This document shows, one piece after another, positions 1-8,634 of a stretch of DNA of 14,521 nucleotides. Every line of letters begins with the position of its first letter. The first letter of the stretch is position 1. Both the position numbers and the translations under genes were made by a program. The DNA lies in NCBI GenBank assembly GCA_016713125.1, contig JADJPT010000021.1, positions 1 through 14,521 of the forward strand, written 5' to 3'. The DNA comes from Betaproteobacteria bacterium. Lineage in GTDB: Bacteria > Pseudomonadota > Gammaproteobacteria > Burkholderiales > SG8-39. The notes beneath the pieces are model-generated. The model searched no databases, had not been told where the DNA came from, and saw only the letters and a program-made list of their open reading frames with translations.

Positions 1-2647
1 AGTGATTCGGCACGATGTGGGCCGGCTTGTTGGCCAGGCCCAGCCGGCGCAGTTCCATGCTCGCGGCCAACATGATGGCCGTCTTGCCGGCACCCTACCG
101 CGTGAAACAGCCCTCAGTTGCCGGTTGACCGTACGACGCGCCAGATCGCGTTGTGTCGGCTCGCGTGGAGCCTGAAGCATTGCGAGAAGCCAGGCAGCTT
201 CAGATGCGAGTTATTGAACTCTTTGCCGGATGCAGTTGAACAGGTCGTTGTAGATCCTGCACAGCCGCTCGCGCCGCGGAGCGTCCTCGTAGGCCCACGC
301 TGCGAACCGGTCCCGGATCAAGCCGAGCTTCTCCGCGCTGCGAGCGTCTCCTCCTTGCTGACGATGTAGACGCCGTCCTTTCGGTGCGGATCGCGCACCG
401 TGGGCGTCTGCACGTTTAGCGCGTGCTGGATCAGATCGATCGCGTGCATGCGCCGTGTGCCGTACTCCTGATACACGCAACGCTCTGCTTGGCTGCCCAG
501 TCGCTTGAAGGTCACTGACCACGTGCCGGCGACTGCCAGGTAGCGTACGGCGGCGTCCTGCAGGCCGAGCACCTCCTTGATGAAGGTCTCGACCACGTCG
601 GCAGGGACCCAGACCGCGCCCAGTCGCAGCGCGATGTCGCCGGGCGGCAGATCTCGGGGATCACTTTCCAGTGCCGCCACGTTGGCCCGGTAGGCTTCGC
701 CGGCGGCAAGGGCCACGGTCAGCTTGCGCTTCACGTTGCCGGAGAGGTACTCATCGACCGGTTCGTACCGGCGGCCTCGGATTCAGATAGATCATGCCCC
801 GTGCAGACAGGTCCGCTAGGGCGTTCGGGCGTGGCCTGCAGGAGCCGGGCCATGAGTCGGGATCGACCCGTCCCTTCCACTGCATCGACAGGGCGAGTGC
901 CTCGTCAGGATGCTCGGCGACCGTGGCCTCTCGACTGGCGAGACGGTTCGCTTCGAGAAGATCGCGGTTTTGGTAGCCACTTCTTCCTCTTCGTCGCAGT
1001 GCTCCAGCGACAGAAGCAGCGGATAGCCGGTCTCGCCGGAAGGCGAGGGCGTTCGCGCGGCAAGACAGGAAGCCGTGTTTGCCCACGAACCGGTCGTAGC
1101 TCTGGTCAGGCGTCGCCTCAGTTCGACCAGCGCCTGATCCGTAGTTGAGCCCAGCTGTGCGCTGAGCAACGCGCGGGCTCGATCTCGGATGTCCACTATG
1201 CCCGCGATCCGTTGCCGAACCGTGGCGTGGAAGCGGTCGTGCATGTCCACGACGTGATCGCCTTCCACAATGCCGATTCGGCCTTCGCTGACCACGAGCG
1301 ATCCCCGGCCGGTGCCTGCGGGTGCCGCTGACGATGTCGCGCGGCACCCTGGCCTGCGCAGTGGGCTGCACGCTGTACACGCCATGGGGCACTAAGCCTG
1401 GGCGCTGAGCAGCGCGGATCCAAGGTCTCCATCGAGCATGGCCGTCGGCACCGCCTGAAAGCCATTGCTGACCTGATCGATCCGACCCAGCACGTGCTGC
1501 GGATGGCGCACGAGCCAACGGTTGATCCAGCAGGTAATGCTCGTGGCAGCCTTTCGGAGCATCGGTTTGGGAACGTAGTCCAGGTCGAGCCATCGGCTGG
1601 GGCTGCCGCCTCTCCCGGCGCGCTTTCTGAGCACGACCAGTCGGCCTGCACGCTGGTCGATGCGATGCGCTCGAACGTGCCCGACGGCAGTCGAAACGCG
1701 GTGACCGTGTCGGCCTCGATGCCACGTGCGCGCATGCCGGCATCGCTCTCGTCCAGGAAGTAGGTCGAGGTGATGAAGCACACCAGCCGCCAGGGCGGAG
1801 CACATCAAGCGCCCGGCCAACGAACCAGTTGTGGATGCTCGCTCGGCTGTAAGGCCGGTTGCGGTTGTCCATCACGCCGTAGCGGCCGAAGGAACATTGA
1901 CAGGATGAGGTCGTAGGTTCCTTTCGGCCGCGGTCGCGGCCTCGAAGCCACCGATCCGCACATCAACCCCGCAGGCCCCGTAGAGGCTGCGAAGGATGCG
2001 GCCAGGAGATGCGGTCCAGCCCGATCGTTGTGACGCGGCTGCGCTGGCAATGTCGGCCGGCATGCAGCCATGAAGTGCCTGACGCCGGCGCTCGGTTCGA
2101 GGATGCTGCCGCCCTGAAACCCAGGCGGCGCAAGGCCGCCCAGATCCAGTGGATGACGATGGGGTCGGTGGCTGTTGTTGACCGATGCCCGCGCGAGTCG
2201 TGGTCGTCGGCCGAGAGCAACTGGCGCAGGCGACCGGCCTGCTCGACCCAGGCTGATCCCGGCCTTCGTCGTTGAAGCTCGCCGGGATGCCGCCCCAGCC
2301 GGTGTAGCGCAGCAGGCGCGACGTTCGCTGGCGCTCGTCGCCGGGCTTCGCCCCTCGATAGAGCGAAGCGCGTTGATGGCCGTCACGTTGGCGTCGAACT
2401 TGGTCGCCTGGCCTCGATGGTCGAGGACTTGGTCGTCCCATGTCGGCCACTCGAGCAACTGCGTGGTATTGGCCGAGGCGGACATGGCGGGACGCCATGC
2501 CTTGAGACTTGCACTTCCTCGATTGCTTGACTTCGACTGTGGGGCAGGGCCCGCAGCTTCAGCGAACAGGTCGGGGGTATGCAGGGGCTTCGGGTGTCGA
2601 AGCCTGGGGAAGAAAGGGGTGTAGCCACCCTGGCTGGATGGGGACAT
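1..2647 (-). pseudogene. Large N6-adenine methylase / SNF2 helicase fusion, multiply frameshifted, partial
   Basis: The pieces read N- to C-terminally from right to left across the three minus frames. The start is ATG at 2647 with GGAG five bases upstream. Recognisable blocks, in order, are an RYTGWGGIP block (about 2300), the SAM-binding motif EPSAGV (about 2100), an SNVPFGRYGVMDN-like catalytic block (about 1870-1910), FITSTYFLDESDAGM (about 1740-1775), DEYLSGNVKRKL (about 720-755) and helicase Walker A GAGKT (about 90). Such proteins of roughly 1,600-2,000 residues are known as cargo of ICEs and large plasmids and combine DNA methylation with a helicase; their exact role is unclear. At least eight frame changes are needed and an in-frame TGA lies near 115, so no full product can be made. 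The gene is also cut by the window edge. Family identity is fairly sure; the exact subtype is not. Confidence 0.72.
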
Positions 2648-3160
2648 GTGTTCTCCGTGGATGTGGAGAGAGCACACGCCCCCTGGGAGCGTGGAGCTCC
2701 CGGTGGGGAGGGGATCCGCCGGCCGGTGAGGCGGCATGCGGTCGAGCGTCGACCAGCCGAACTGAGGGCAGCGGGCTGATGCGAACGGATCTGGGGTCGG
2801 TAACCGCCTTCAGGCGGACACCGAAGGGGACTCACCGCCAAAAGAGGCGGCTTTTGGCGGGCAGGGCCCAGCGAGGATCTACGTGCGGGTCACGACTGCT
2901 AACGCCGGTAGTGCCAAACCGCCTCAAAGGGCGGCTGGACGGCAGGTGGCCAAGAAGCGAAACGAGTATGGAACAAGAGCGCAGGTGAAGGAAAGACACC
3001 GCGCTGCGCCGGCGCAGCTGTTCATTCGGGAGGCGAACCGCCAGCGTAAAGAGCCGGGCCGCATGGAGGGAAATCCAAGTTAAGAGGCAGCGAAACTCCT
3101 CTGACTGCGCCCCTCACCCCGCGCAGTCCCGCCGCTGCCGTCATTTGCTACGATTTCCGC
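2648..3160. other. Hairpin-rich intergenic region, no convincing gene
   Basis: About 510 bp upstream of the methylase/helicase remnant. Open frames exist on the plus strand, but they are Arg-rich, match nothing I recognise, and overlap strong inverted repeats. The stretch holds several CCGCC/GGCGG hairpins (2804-2934) and a perfect 16-bp palindrome GCTGCGCCGGCGCAGC at 3003-3018. It may be the leader of the methylase gene, a structured RNA or old mobile-element DNA; the sequence does not decide. Confidence 0.45.
2804..2860. repeat. Two adjacent hairpins with a shared AGGCGG segment
   Basis: Hairpin 1 is CCGCCT (2804-2809) with AGGCGG (2812-2817). Hairpin 2 is a perfect 10-bp stem, CCGCCAAAAG (2835-2844) with CTTTTGGCGG (2851-2860). 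Its six-base loop, AGGCGG (2845-2850), is identical to the 3' arm of hairpin 1, so the loop could pair with 2804-2809 as an alternative or pseudoknotted fold. A third CCGCC/GGCGG pair lies at 2919-2934. There is no T-tract, so this is not a standard intrinsic terminator. Confidence 0.6.
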
Positions 3161-3167
3161 GCTTGCT

Positions 3168-3196
3168 TTGTATTAATCTCCCTCTTCGCCTAGAAT
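3168..3196 (+). promoter_or_regulatory. Candidate sigma70-type promoter of the toxin-antitoxin pair
   Basis: TTGTAT (3168-3173) and TAGAAT (3191-3196) are separated by 17 bp, in a locally AT-richer patch directly before the antitoxin ATG at 3206. Transcription would start around 3203-3206, giving a leaderless or nearly leaderless message. This rests on motif matching only. Confidence 0.4.
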
Positions 3197-3205
3197 TCAG
3201 TCATC

Positions 3206-3810
3206 ATGGGCACTAATGTCAGCACTCTGTCCTCCTCCGCCGGATCGCGCAGCTTGCCGCCGTGGGCCGGCTCAGTGAGGACCGGGTAGCCTTTCGGTCG
3301 GTAGTCAGCCGCCATGGGCTGCAGCCGCCGAAGGCCGGTGGCGGCCTCGACCGCGCGCAGCGCACTCCAAGCCCTCCCGCCGACGCCGCCTCAGTCCGTG
3401 ACCTCCGTGGTTGGGTGGAGTTACCGCACGCGGAGACCGCGCGGGTGCATGCGGGTCAAGGATGGCCTCGTGGTGCCTGGAGAGCAACTCGCCCAGGCCC
3501 GGGGCTCACGCGGCAGGCCTTGGCGCCCGCAGCGGACCGGGGGCGAGGTCTTCGCGGTGAAGATCGGCAACCGGCTGTACTACCCGCAAGCCCTTCTGGG
3601 CTGGACCGTGGGGCCGTGGCTAGCGTGTGTCGCGCGCTCGGCGACCTGGGTGGCAGCGAGAAGCTGACGTTCTGTTGCGGGAGCACGGGGCCTTGGGGAA
3701 GGGGCGTCGGCGCTGCCCTGGACGCAGGAGTTGCGGTGGTCAAGGTGGAGCGGTTGGCTGCGGCTTGGGCGCGTAAGCGGGGAGCCGCGCGTGTCGCTGC
3801 GGCTGCCTAA
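3206..3810 (+). pseudogene. Decayed Xre/MbcA-type antitoxin, partner of RES toxin
   Basis: The coding signal moves between frames. An N-terminal piece from ATG 3206 (MGTNVSTL) passes through an indel in the TCCTCCTCC run into LLRRIAQLAAVGRL. A middle piece reads EQLAQARG, then LTRQALAPAADRG, then GEVFAVKIGNRLYYP (about 3480-3590), resembling the helix-turn-helix plus 'YYP' block of RES-associated antitoxins. A C-terminal piece reads RGAVASVCRALGDLGGSEKL and then AALDAGVAVVKVERLAAAW (about 3610-3770), like the toxin-binding region that usually follows. Four or more 1-base indels are needed, so a functional product is unlikely. The last frame ends at TAA 3808-3810 and overlaps the toxin GTG by 20 bases, as expected for a co-translated pair. 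The assignment rests on the partial motifs and on the RES gene next door. Confidence 0.5.
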
Positions 3811-4097
3811 GACCGGGACGTTCGAGGATCTGCTTCGGCCCGTCAGAGTCGAGGTTTCCTCGCTGGTCCGGCTGAGCCGGTACCCGGCGACCGAGCCGTA
3901 CTGGTCGTCGGGCGTCTACCGATTCGATGACCCGGACCCAGGTCGCGCAGGCGAGTTCGGTGCTTGCTATACCGCAGGCTCGATCGAGGGTCGCCTTCGC
4001 GAGAGCGTGATCCACGAGTCGGGACGCTTCGTCGATGGCGTGTACGAGGTGCCCTCTGCCGAACTCACGGAGCGGTGGTGCGCTTCGCGTGCGATCG
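3791..4097 (+). pseudogene. RES-domain toxin, 5' part (interrupted by IS66)
   Basis: RES toxins are ADP-ribosyltransferase-fold enzymes that degrade or transfer NAD+ to stop growth, held in check by an Xre-type antitoxin. GTG 3791 is chosen because GGGGAG-like bases (3778-3784) lie six bases upstream and the frame overlaps the antitoxin stop. The visible RES core is LVRLSRYPATEPYWSSGVYRF (about residues 25-45), FGACYTAGS, then LRESVIHESGRFVDGVYEVP (about 69-88). These supply the conserved Arg and Glu; the conserved Ser is in the 3' part. A 1-base indel near 4073 puts the last codons out of frame with the 3' half. The IS66 terminal repeat begins at 4098. Without the insertion and the indel the gene would encode a protein of roughly 200 residues. 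Confidence 0.78.
4090..4097. repeat. IS66 target-site duplication, left copy
   Basis: TGCGATCG directly abuts the left terminal repeat and is identical to 9995-10002. IS66 elements make 8-bp duplications. Confidence 0.92.
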
Positions 4098-4110
4098 GTA
4101 AGCGTCCGGC
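4098..4110 (+). repeat. IS66 left terminal inverted repeat
   Basis: GTAAGCGTCCGGC is perfectly inverted at 9982-9994. Similarity continues weakly for about seven more bases. Confidence 0.9.
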
Positions 4111-4146
4111 GAACCCATCTTGATTCGACCCGGGTGTCGCTAAAGG

Positions 4147-4178
4147 ATCGTGTCCACCTAACTTTTTACGGACACGAT
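4147..4178. promoter_or_regulatory. Inverted repeat overlapping the tnpA start
   Basis: ATCGTGTCC (4147-4155) and GGACACGAT (4170-4178) form a perfect 9-bp stem with a 14-base AT-rich loop containing TTTTT. The right arm ends on the first bases of the tnpA ATG. It could block translation of read-through transcripts from outside the IS, or be an operator; both are inference. Confidence 0.4.
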
Positions 4179-4527
4179 GGCCAGCGTGACAAGGTGGTGG
4201 GCCGGCGGCGGTACGGCGAAGAGCTGGAAGTCCGAGGTGATGGCTGGAGTGCGACGCCCCGGGCGCGTCGGTGGCCAAGGTGGCGATGGCGGCATCAATG
4301 CCAACGTCGTGCACCGCTGGCGGCAATTGGCCCGCGAAGACAGCAAGGGCTGTCGCCAGCCACGCGAGTTCGTGGCGGTGGCGATCGCACCGCAGGTGCC
4401 CGCGCTGGGCCAAGCTCGCCGCGACATCGAGATTGAGTTGCGCCGTGGCGCGGTGACGATGAAGGTGATCTGGCCGGTCCGCAGCGCGGCCGACTTCGCG
4501 GCCTGGACGCGCGAGGTGTTGCGGTGA
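4177..4527 (+). pseudogene. tnpA: IS66 TnpA-like protein, frameshifted
   Basis: TnpA is the small helix-turn-helix protein of IS66 elements, needed for transposition together with TnpB and TnpC. The frame from ATG 4177 starts MASVTR and later reads INANVVHRWRQLAREDSKG, then EIELRRGAVTMKVIWP and FAAWTREVLR, all typical of this family. In between, GRRRYGEEL and ASVAKVAMA, the first half of the helix-turn-helix, are in other frames, implying about four small indels between 4195 and 4300. The open frame survives to its normal stop, TGA 4525-4527, but with a scrambled DNA-binding region. The stop overlaps the tnpB GTG at 4524, the usual translational coupling. Confidence 0.75.
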
Positions 4528-4856
4528 TCCGGATCGACGCCGTGTGGCTGGCGGTCGAGCCGCTGGACATGCGCGCCGGCACCGAGTCTGCCCTGGCGCG
4601 GGTGGTCAACGTCTTCGGCGCCGCCCGCCCCCACCATGCCTACCTGTTCGCCAACCGCCGCGCCAACCGCATGAAGGTGCTCGTGCACGATGGCATCGGC
4701 GTGTGGCTGGCGGCGCGGCGGCTGAACCAAGGCAAGTTCGTGTGGCCCCGAGAACCGGCGCTGACCGTGACGCTGAGCGCGCGCAGTTCGACGCCCTGGT
4801 GCTCGGCCTGCCCTGGCAACGCATCGGCGAAGGCCGGCATCATCACGGTGCTGTAG
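4524..4856 (+). pseudogene. tnpB: IS66 TnpB (Orf2) protein with compensating frameshifts near the C terminus
   Basis: TnpB is the conserved ~110-residue accessory protein of IS66 elements. The N-terminal two thirds are intact: PLDMRAGTESALARVV, ARPHHAYLFANRRANRMKVL, then HDGIGVWLAARRLNQGKFVWP. From about residue 85 the frame reads SARSSTPWCSACPGNASAK, whereas the normal sequence QFDALVLGLPWQRIGEG is present in the next frame (about 4785-4835). The frame then returns to GIITVL and the proper stop. Two opposite 1-base indels near 4778 and 4833 therefore replace about 18 residues, including the conserved PW motif. The product is the right length but probably impaired, unless the indels are sequencing errors. 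Confidence 0.82.
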
Positions 4857-4921
4857 CCTGCGCGCAATGCAATTGCGGGATATGCCGATGCAGCGCGGCG
4901 AGCTTGGCAGGATCACGACCC

Positions 4922-6289
4922 GTGATCGCCGACCACCTCGACACCCTCGACCCGCAGCAAATGCGCCAGGCTGCGGCGCCGCGCAAGCCGAGCGTGGCCA
5001 AGACGAAAGCTGCGCGCCAGGAGCGCGAGGTCGCCTTCAAGCAGGCCACCATCGACAAGCTCACGCACGAGATGGCCGTGCTCAAGCGGCTGAAGTTCGC
5101 GGCCAAGTCTGAAGCCTTCACGGCCGAACAGAAGAGCCTGCTCGAAGAGACGCTGGACGCCGACCTGGCGGCGCTGGCCGCCGAGATCGAGCGGCAGCAA
5201 CCGGCAGCAAGAACTGCAGGACAGGCAACAGCCCAAGCGCGCGCCGCTGCCAGCCCACCTGCCGCGCCGCGAGATCCACCACGAGCCGCACAGCACCACC
5301 TGCGTCTGCGGCTGCCAATGAAGCGCATTGGCGAGGACGTGGCCGAGAAGCTGGACTACCAGCCCGGCGTGTTCACCGTCGAGCGTCACATCCGCGGCAA
5401 GTGGGTGTGCGCGAAGTGCGAGACCCTGGTGCAGGCCCCGGTGCCGGCGCACATCATCGACAAGGGCATCCCCACCACCGGCCTGCTGGCCCAGGTGCTG
5501 GTGGCCAAGTACCTGGATCACCTGCCGCTGTACCGCCAGGAAGCCATCTTCGAGCGCGCGGGCTGGCGATCGCGCGCTCGACGCTGGCGCAGTGGGTGGG
5601 CGAGTGCGGCGTGCAGTTGCAGCCGCTGGTGGATGCGCTGACGGCCGAGATGCTGAAGCAGCCGGTGCTGCACGCCGACGAGACGCCGGTGGCGATGCTC
5701 AAGCCGGGCCACGGCAAGACGCACAAGGCCTACCTGTGGAGCTACTGCACGACGAGCTTCAACTCGATCAAGGCCGTCGTCTTCGACTTCGCCGACAGCC
5801 GCGGCGGCCAGCATGTGCGCAGCTTCCTGGGGCTGCCCGGCACCAAGCAAGCCTGGCTGGCAGGGCAAGCTCGTCACCGACGACTTCAGCGGCTACAAGG
5901 CCTGCTTCGAGCTGGGCGTGACCGAGGTCGGCTGCATGGCGCACGCCCGGCGCAAGTTCCACGAGCTGTGGGTCAACCATGGCAGCCAGGTCGGCGAGCA
6001 GGCGCTGAAGTTCTTCGGCAAGCTGTATGAGGTCGAGCGTGAGGTACGGGACATGCCGGCCCACGAACGCACAGCCATCAGACAAGACAAGAGCCTGCCG
6101 ATTGCCGATGCCCTGCACCAGTGGCTGACGCAGCAGCGGCAGAAGGTGCCCGACGGATCGGCAACGGCCCGAGCCATCGACTACAGCCTCAAGCGCTGGA
6201 AGGCCCTGGTGCGCTTCATCGACGACGGCGAACTGCCCATCGACAACAACTGGGTCGAGAACCAGATCCGGCCGATCGCCATCGGCAGG
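4922..6289 (+). pseudogene. tnpC: IS66 transposase TnpC, 5' part (split by RIT element, frameshifted)
   Basis: TnpC is the DDE transposase of IS66. From GTG 4922 (AGGA about ten bases upstream) the order is: coiled-coil-like leader (about 5030-5200), CVCGC zinc-binding motif (about 5300-5320), KRIGEDVAEKLDYQPGVF, and the DDE core with HADETPVAML (first Asp, about 5670), VTDDFSGYKA (second Asp, about 5875) and NNWVENQIRP (Glu, about 6250-6275). Frame changes are needed near 5208, 5318, 5567 and 5863. The reading stops at GRNNA, where the RIT inverted repeat begins; normally NWLFAGS would follow, and that is found at 9758. The gene lies 65 bases after tnpB. The enzyme is inactivated twice over, by indels and by insertion. 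Confidence 0.9.
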
Positions 6290-6321
6290 AATAATGCGAT
6301 CTGCAGTCTTATGCGAACTCG
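6290..6321 (+). repeat. RIT left terminal inverted repeat
   Basis: It pairs with 9698-9729 at 29 of 32 positions, with the mismatches grouped at positions 11-13. It contains two similar direct units, TAATGCGA and TTATGCGA, probably recombinase-binding sites. Confidence 0.88.
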
Positions 6322-6386
6322 TCGGCGCTCAACTCACGGACGACGAGGCGTACCAGGGCTTGCGGCGATGCGAGCGAGGTCTGGAC

Positions 6387-6396
6387 TTCGCATAAG
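6387..6396 (-). repeat. Extra copy of the RIT core TTCGCATAAG in the left subterminal region
   Basis: TTCGCATAAG is the inverse of CTTATGCGAA at 6308-6317 in the left repeat and matches the right repeat in direct orientation. It lies about 45 bases before the chosen ritA start, so it could serve as a recombinase-binding site and autoregulatory operator. Confidence 0.6.
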
Positions 6397-6440
6397 AGCC
6401 GGTGTCTCCTGCGGTGGCAACCCCACTTCAGGAGATCTTC

Positions 6441-7681
6441 GTGGATGCATTCGAGTCCTTCCATCCGGTGTCGGCGGCGTGGCTTCGCGACAGCGATCTC
6501 GCACCGTTCGTACCTGCCTACGTGCGTCGTCTGGTCGACCGCCACTACGCGGTCAAAACGGTGCGCATGTACGTGTACGGCGTGGCGCACTTCGCGCACT
6601 GGGTGCGCCGCCACCGCGTTGACCTCCGGCACCTTGCCGGCGAGGTCGTCCAGCGCTTTGTTGACGAGCACCTGCCGCGCTGCACCTGCCCACCCCCAGT
6701 TCAGCGCTGCCGGCATCAGGTTCGGGCCGCACTTCGCCAGTTGCTGGTCACGCTGGTCGATGCCGGCGTACTGAACAGCAGTCGCCAGCCCGATGCCGTC
6801 GAGGATCAACTCGAGCGCTTCGACGGCCACATGGTGCGCGCAAGGGGTCTGGCCGAGACCACTCGGACGCGACGGCTGAGTGTCGTTCGATCGCTGTTGC
6901 GATTCTGCGCCGCCGGTGAGGCCGACGCGATGGCGGCGCCGTCCGCCGACGAACTGCGGCGATTCATCACGCAGGAACTCGCGCATCAGTCCCGCCAGCG
7001 CGAGCTCGCTTGCGGGTGCGCTGCGCGGCTACCTGCGCTTCTTGGCGCTCAGCGGGTCCGTGTGGATCACCTGCTGCCTGTCATCGCGTCGCCGGCCCAC
7101 TGGAGGCTGGCGCCGTTGCCGCAGACCCTGTCCCCGAGCGAGGTCGCGCGCCTGCTGGACGCCTTCCCGCCGGAGTTGCCTTCGCACTTGCGCGGCTACG
7201 CCATGGTGCGCTGCCTGGTCGATCTTGGCCTGCGCGAGCGCGAGGTTGTCAGCCTGGAACTCGACGACATCGACTGGGAGGCTGGCACGCTGCGCATCCG
7301 CAAGGGCAAGTCGCGCCGCGTGGACGTGTTGCCCCTGCCAGAACCACGGGCGCGCCATCGTCGCGTACCTGCGCTCGGAGCGGCCGGTCACAGTCAACCG
7401 GTGCGTCTTCGTTCGTCACGTGGCGCCGGCATGAAGCCGATCCGTCCGGACGTGGTTCGCAACACCGTGCGGCTGGCCTATCGGCGCTGCGGACTGCCGT
7501 ACACGCGCGTGCACATCCTGAGGCATACGCTGGCCAGCCGGCTGCTGGAGACTGGCGGCACGCTCAAGGAGGTGGCCGACATGTTGCGCCACCGTGATCT
7601 CGACACCTCGATGATCTACGCCAAAGGTCGACATTGGGCGGTTGGCCGCCGTGGCGATGCCCTGGCCAGGGCGCGGCATGA
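6441..7681 (+). pseudogene. ritA: RIT tyrosine recombinase A, with several small frameshifts
   Basis: This is the first of three site-specific tyrosine recombinases. GTG 6441 is preferred over upstream GTG 6402 because AGGAG (6430-6434) lies six bases before it. The N-terminal core-binding region is clear. The catalytic domain shows DLGLREREV (Arg, about 7230), IRKGKSRR (Lys, about 7305), VHILRHTLASRLLE (HxxR, about 7510), MLRHRDLDTSMIY (His and Tyr nucleophile, about 7580-7620). Expected blocks jump frame: ASASSLAGALRGYLRFLALSG (about 6985-7045) and GRAIVAYLRSERPVTVNRC (about 7348-7403) are out of the main frame, and an extra A near 7624 shifts the tail. Paired opposite indels keep the long frame open but replace two segments. 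The expected stop, TGA 7679-7681, overlaps the ritB ATG at 7678. Either a decaying gene or one with sequencing errors. Confidence 0.8.
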
Positions 7682-8634
7682 ACCGCGGCCATACGATGCA
7701 GATCGCCGTGCAGCGGTATCTGGACGAACGCCACCGGCTGGGCTTCGAGCTGAAGAGCCCCTGGCACCGAGCTGATGCGTTTCGCCCGCTTCGCCGACTC
7801 CAGAGACCATCAAGGGCCACTGACGCTCGATCTGCAACTGGATTGGGCGCGCGAGCATGTCGCACGAACGGGCACCGTCACGGCAGCGCGCAGGCTGGAG
7901 GTCATCCGGCCGTTCGCTGCCCACTACCGCCAATTCGAGCCCGCCACCGAGGTGCCGCCACCGTTCATCCTCGGCCGCGGCCATCGCCGACTGGCTCCCC
8001 ACATCTACACCGACCAGGAGATTGCAGATCTACTGGCCCTGTCCGGCCGCATGACGCCGCCAGGCGGTTTGCGTCCCTTGACCTACAAGACGCTGTTCGG
8101 ACTCATCGCCGCGACCGGGCTCAGAATCTCCGAGGCGTTGAAGCTGGTGGTCACGGACATCGATTTGCCGGCGGCGACGCTCACCGTACGCCAGACGAAG
8201 TTCCACAAGTCGCGCTGCCTGGCCCTGCACGCCAGCGTCGTGCAGGCCTTGTCCGACTACTTCCATGCACGCCAACGCTTCATCGGCTGCGCGGGCGAGA
8301 CCCCCGTCTTCGCATCGATGTCGGGCCGTGCGCTGTCCTCGAGCGGGTCGACCACGTCTTCGCCCAGCTGCGAGATCAACTGGGCTGGCGTGCTCGGGGC
8401 GAGCATGCCCGGCCGCGCATCCATGACCTGCGCCACACGATGGTGGTCCGGCGCGTCCAACTCTGGCACGAAGGTGGCGCGTCGATCGAGCACGCGATGT
8501 TCTTGCTGTGCACCTACCTGGGCCACGTCAATATCTCCGATACCTATTGGTACCTCACTGGCACGCCGGAGTTGATGGAACTGGTTGGCGCGCGGTTCGA
8601 GCGCCATGTGTTGCAAGGGGCGGACCATGAGTAA
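7678..8634 (+). pseudogene. ritB: RIT tyrosine recombinase B, two compensating frameshifts
   Basis: The start ATG 7678 (MNRGHTMQIAVQRYLDERH) overlaps the presumed ritA stop. The frame shifts near 7764, within LKSPW, into TELMRFARFADSRDHQG, and carries the core-binding domain, YKTLFGLIAATGLRISEALKL (catalytic Arg, about 8130) and TKFHKSRCLAL (Lys). It shifts back near 8340 to LERVDHVFAQLRDQLGW, then RIHDLRHTMVV (HxxR, about 8425), YLGHVNISDTYWYLTG (His and Tyr nucleophile, about 8515-8555). All catalytic residues of a tyrosine recombinase are present once the two opposite 1-base indels are repaired; as read, neither frame encodes the complete active site. The stop TAA 8632-8634 overlaps the ritC ATG by eight bases. 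Confidence 0.82.

Noticed and set aside
751..1875. Long minus-strand open frame of 374 codons
   Set aside because: Only its first ~40 codons match the methylase family (NRPYSRASIHNWFVGRALDVLRPGG); the rest is Arg/Pro-rich out-of-frame sequence while the true continuation is in neighbouring frames. Treated as part of the pseudogene.
2509..2988. Plus-strand open frames of 159 and 66 codons in the hairpin-rich region
   Set aside because: No recognisable motif, Arg-rich composition typical of GC-rich shadows, and overlap with strong inverted repeats. No ribosome-binding site that would decide a start.
2760..3080. Group II intron 5' region or domain V
   Set aside because: Hairpins are present, but I found neither the conserved GUGYG-type start nor a domain V stem, and no reverse transcriptase gene.
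4035..4436. Plus-strand frame crossing the IS66 left end
   Set aside because: It spans the target duplication and terminal repeat and only briefly shows tnpA residues (GRRRYGEEL) that belong to the frameshifted tnpA.
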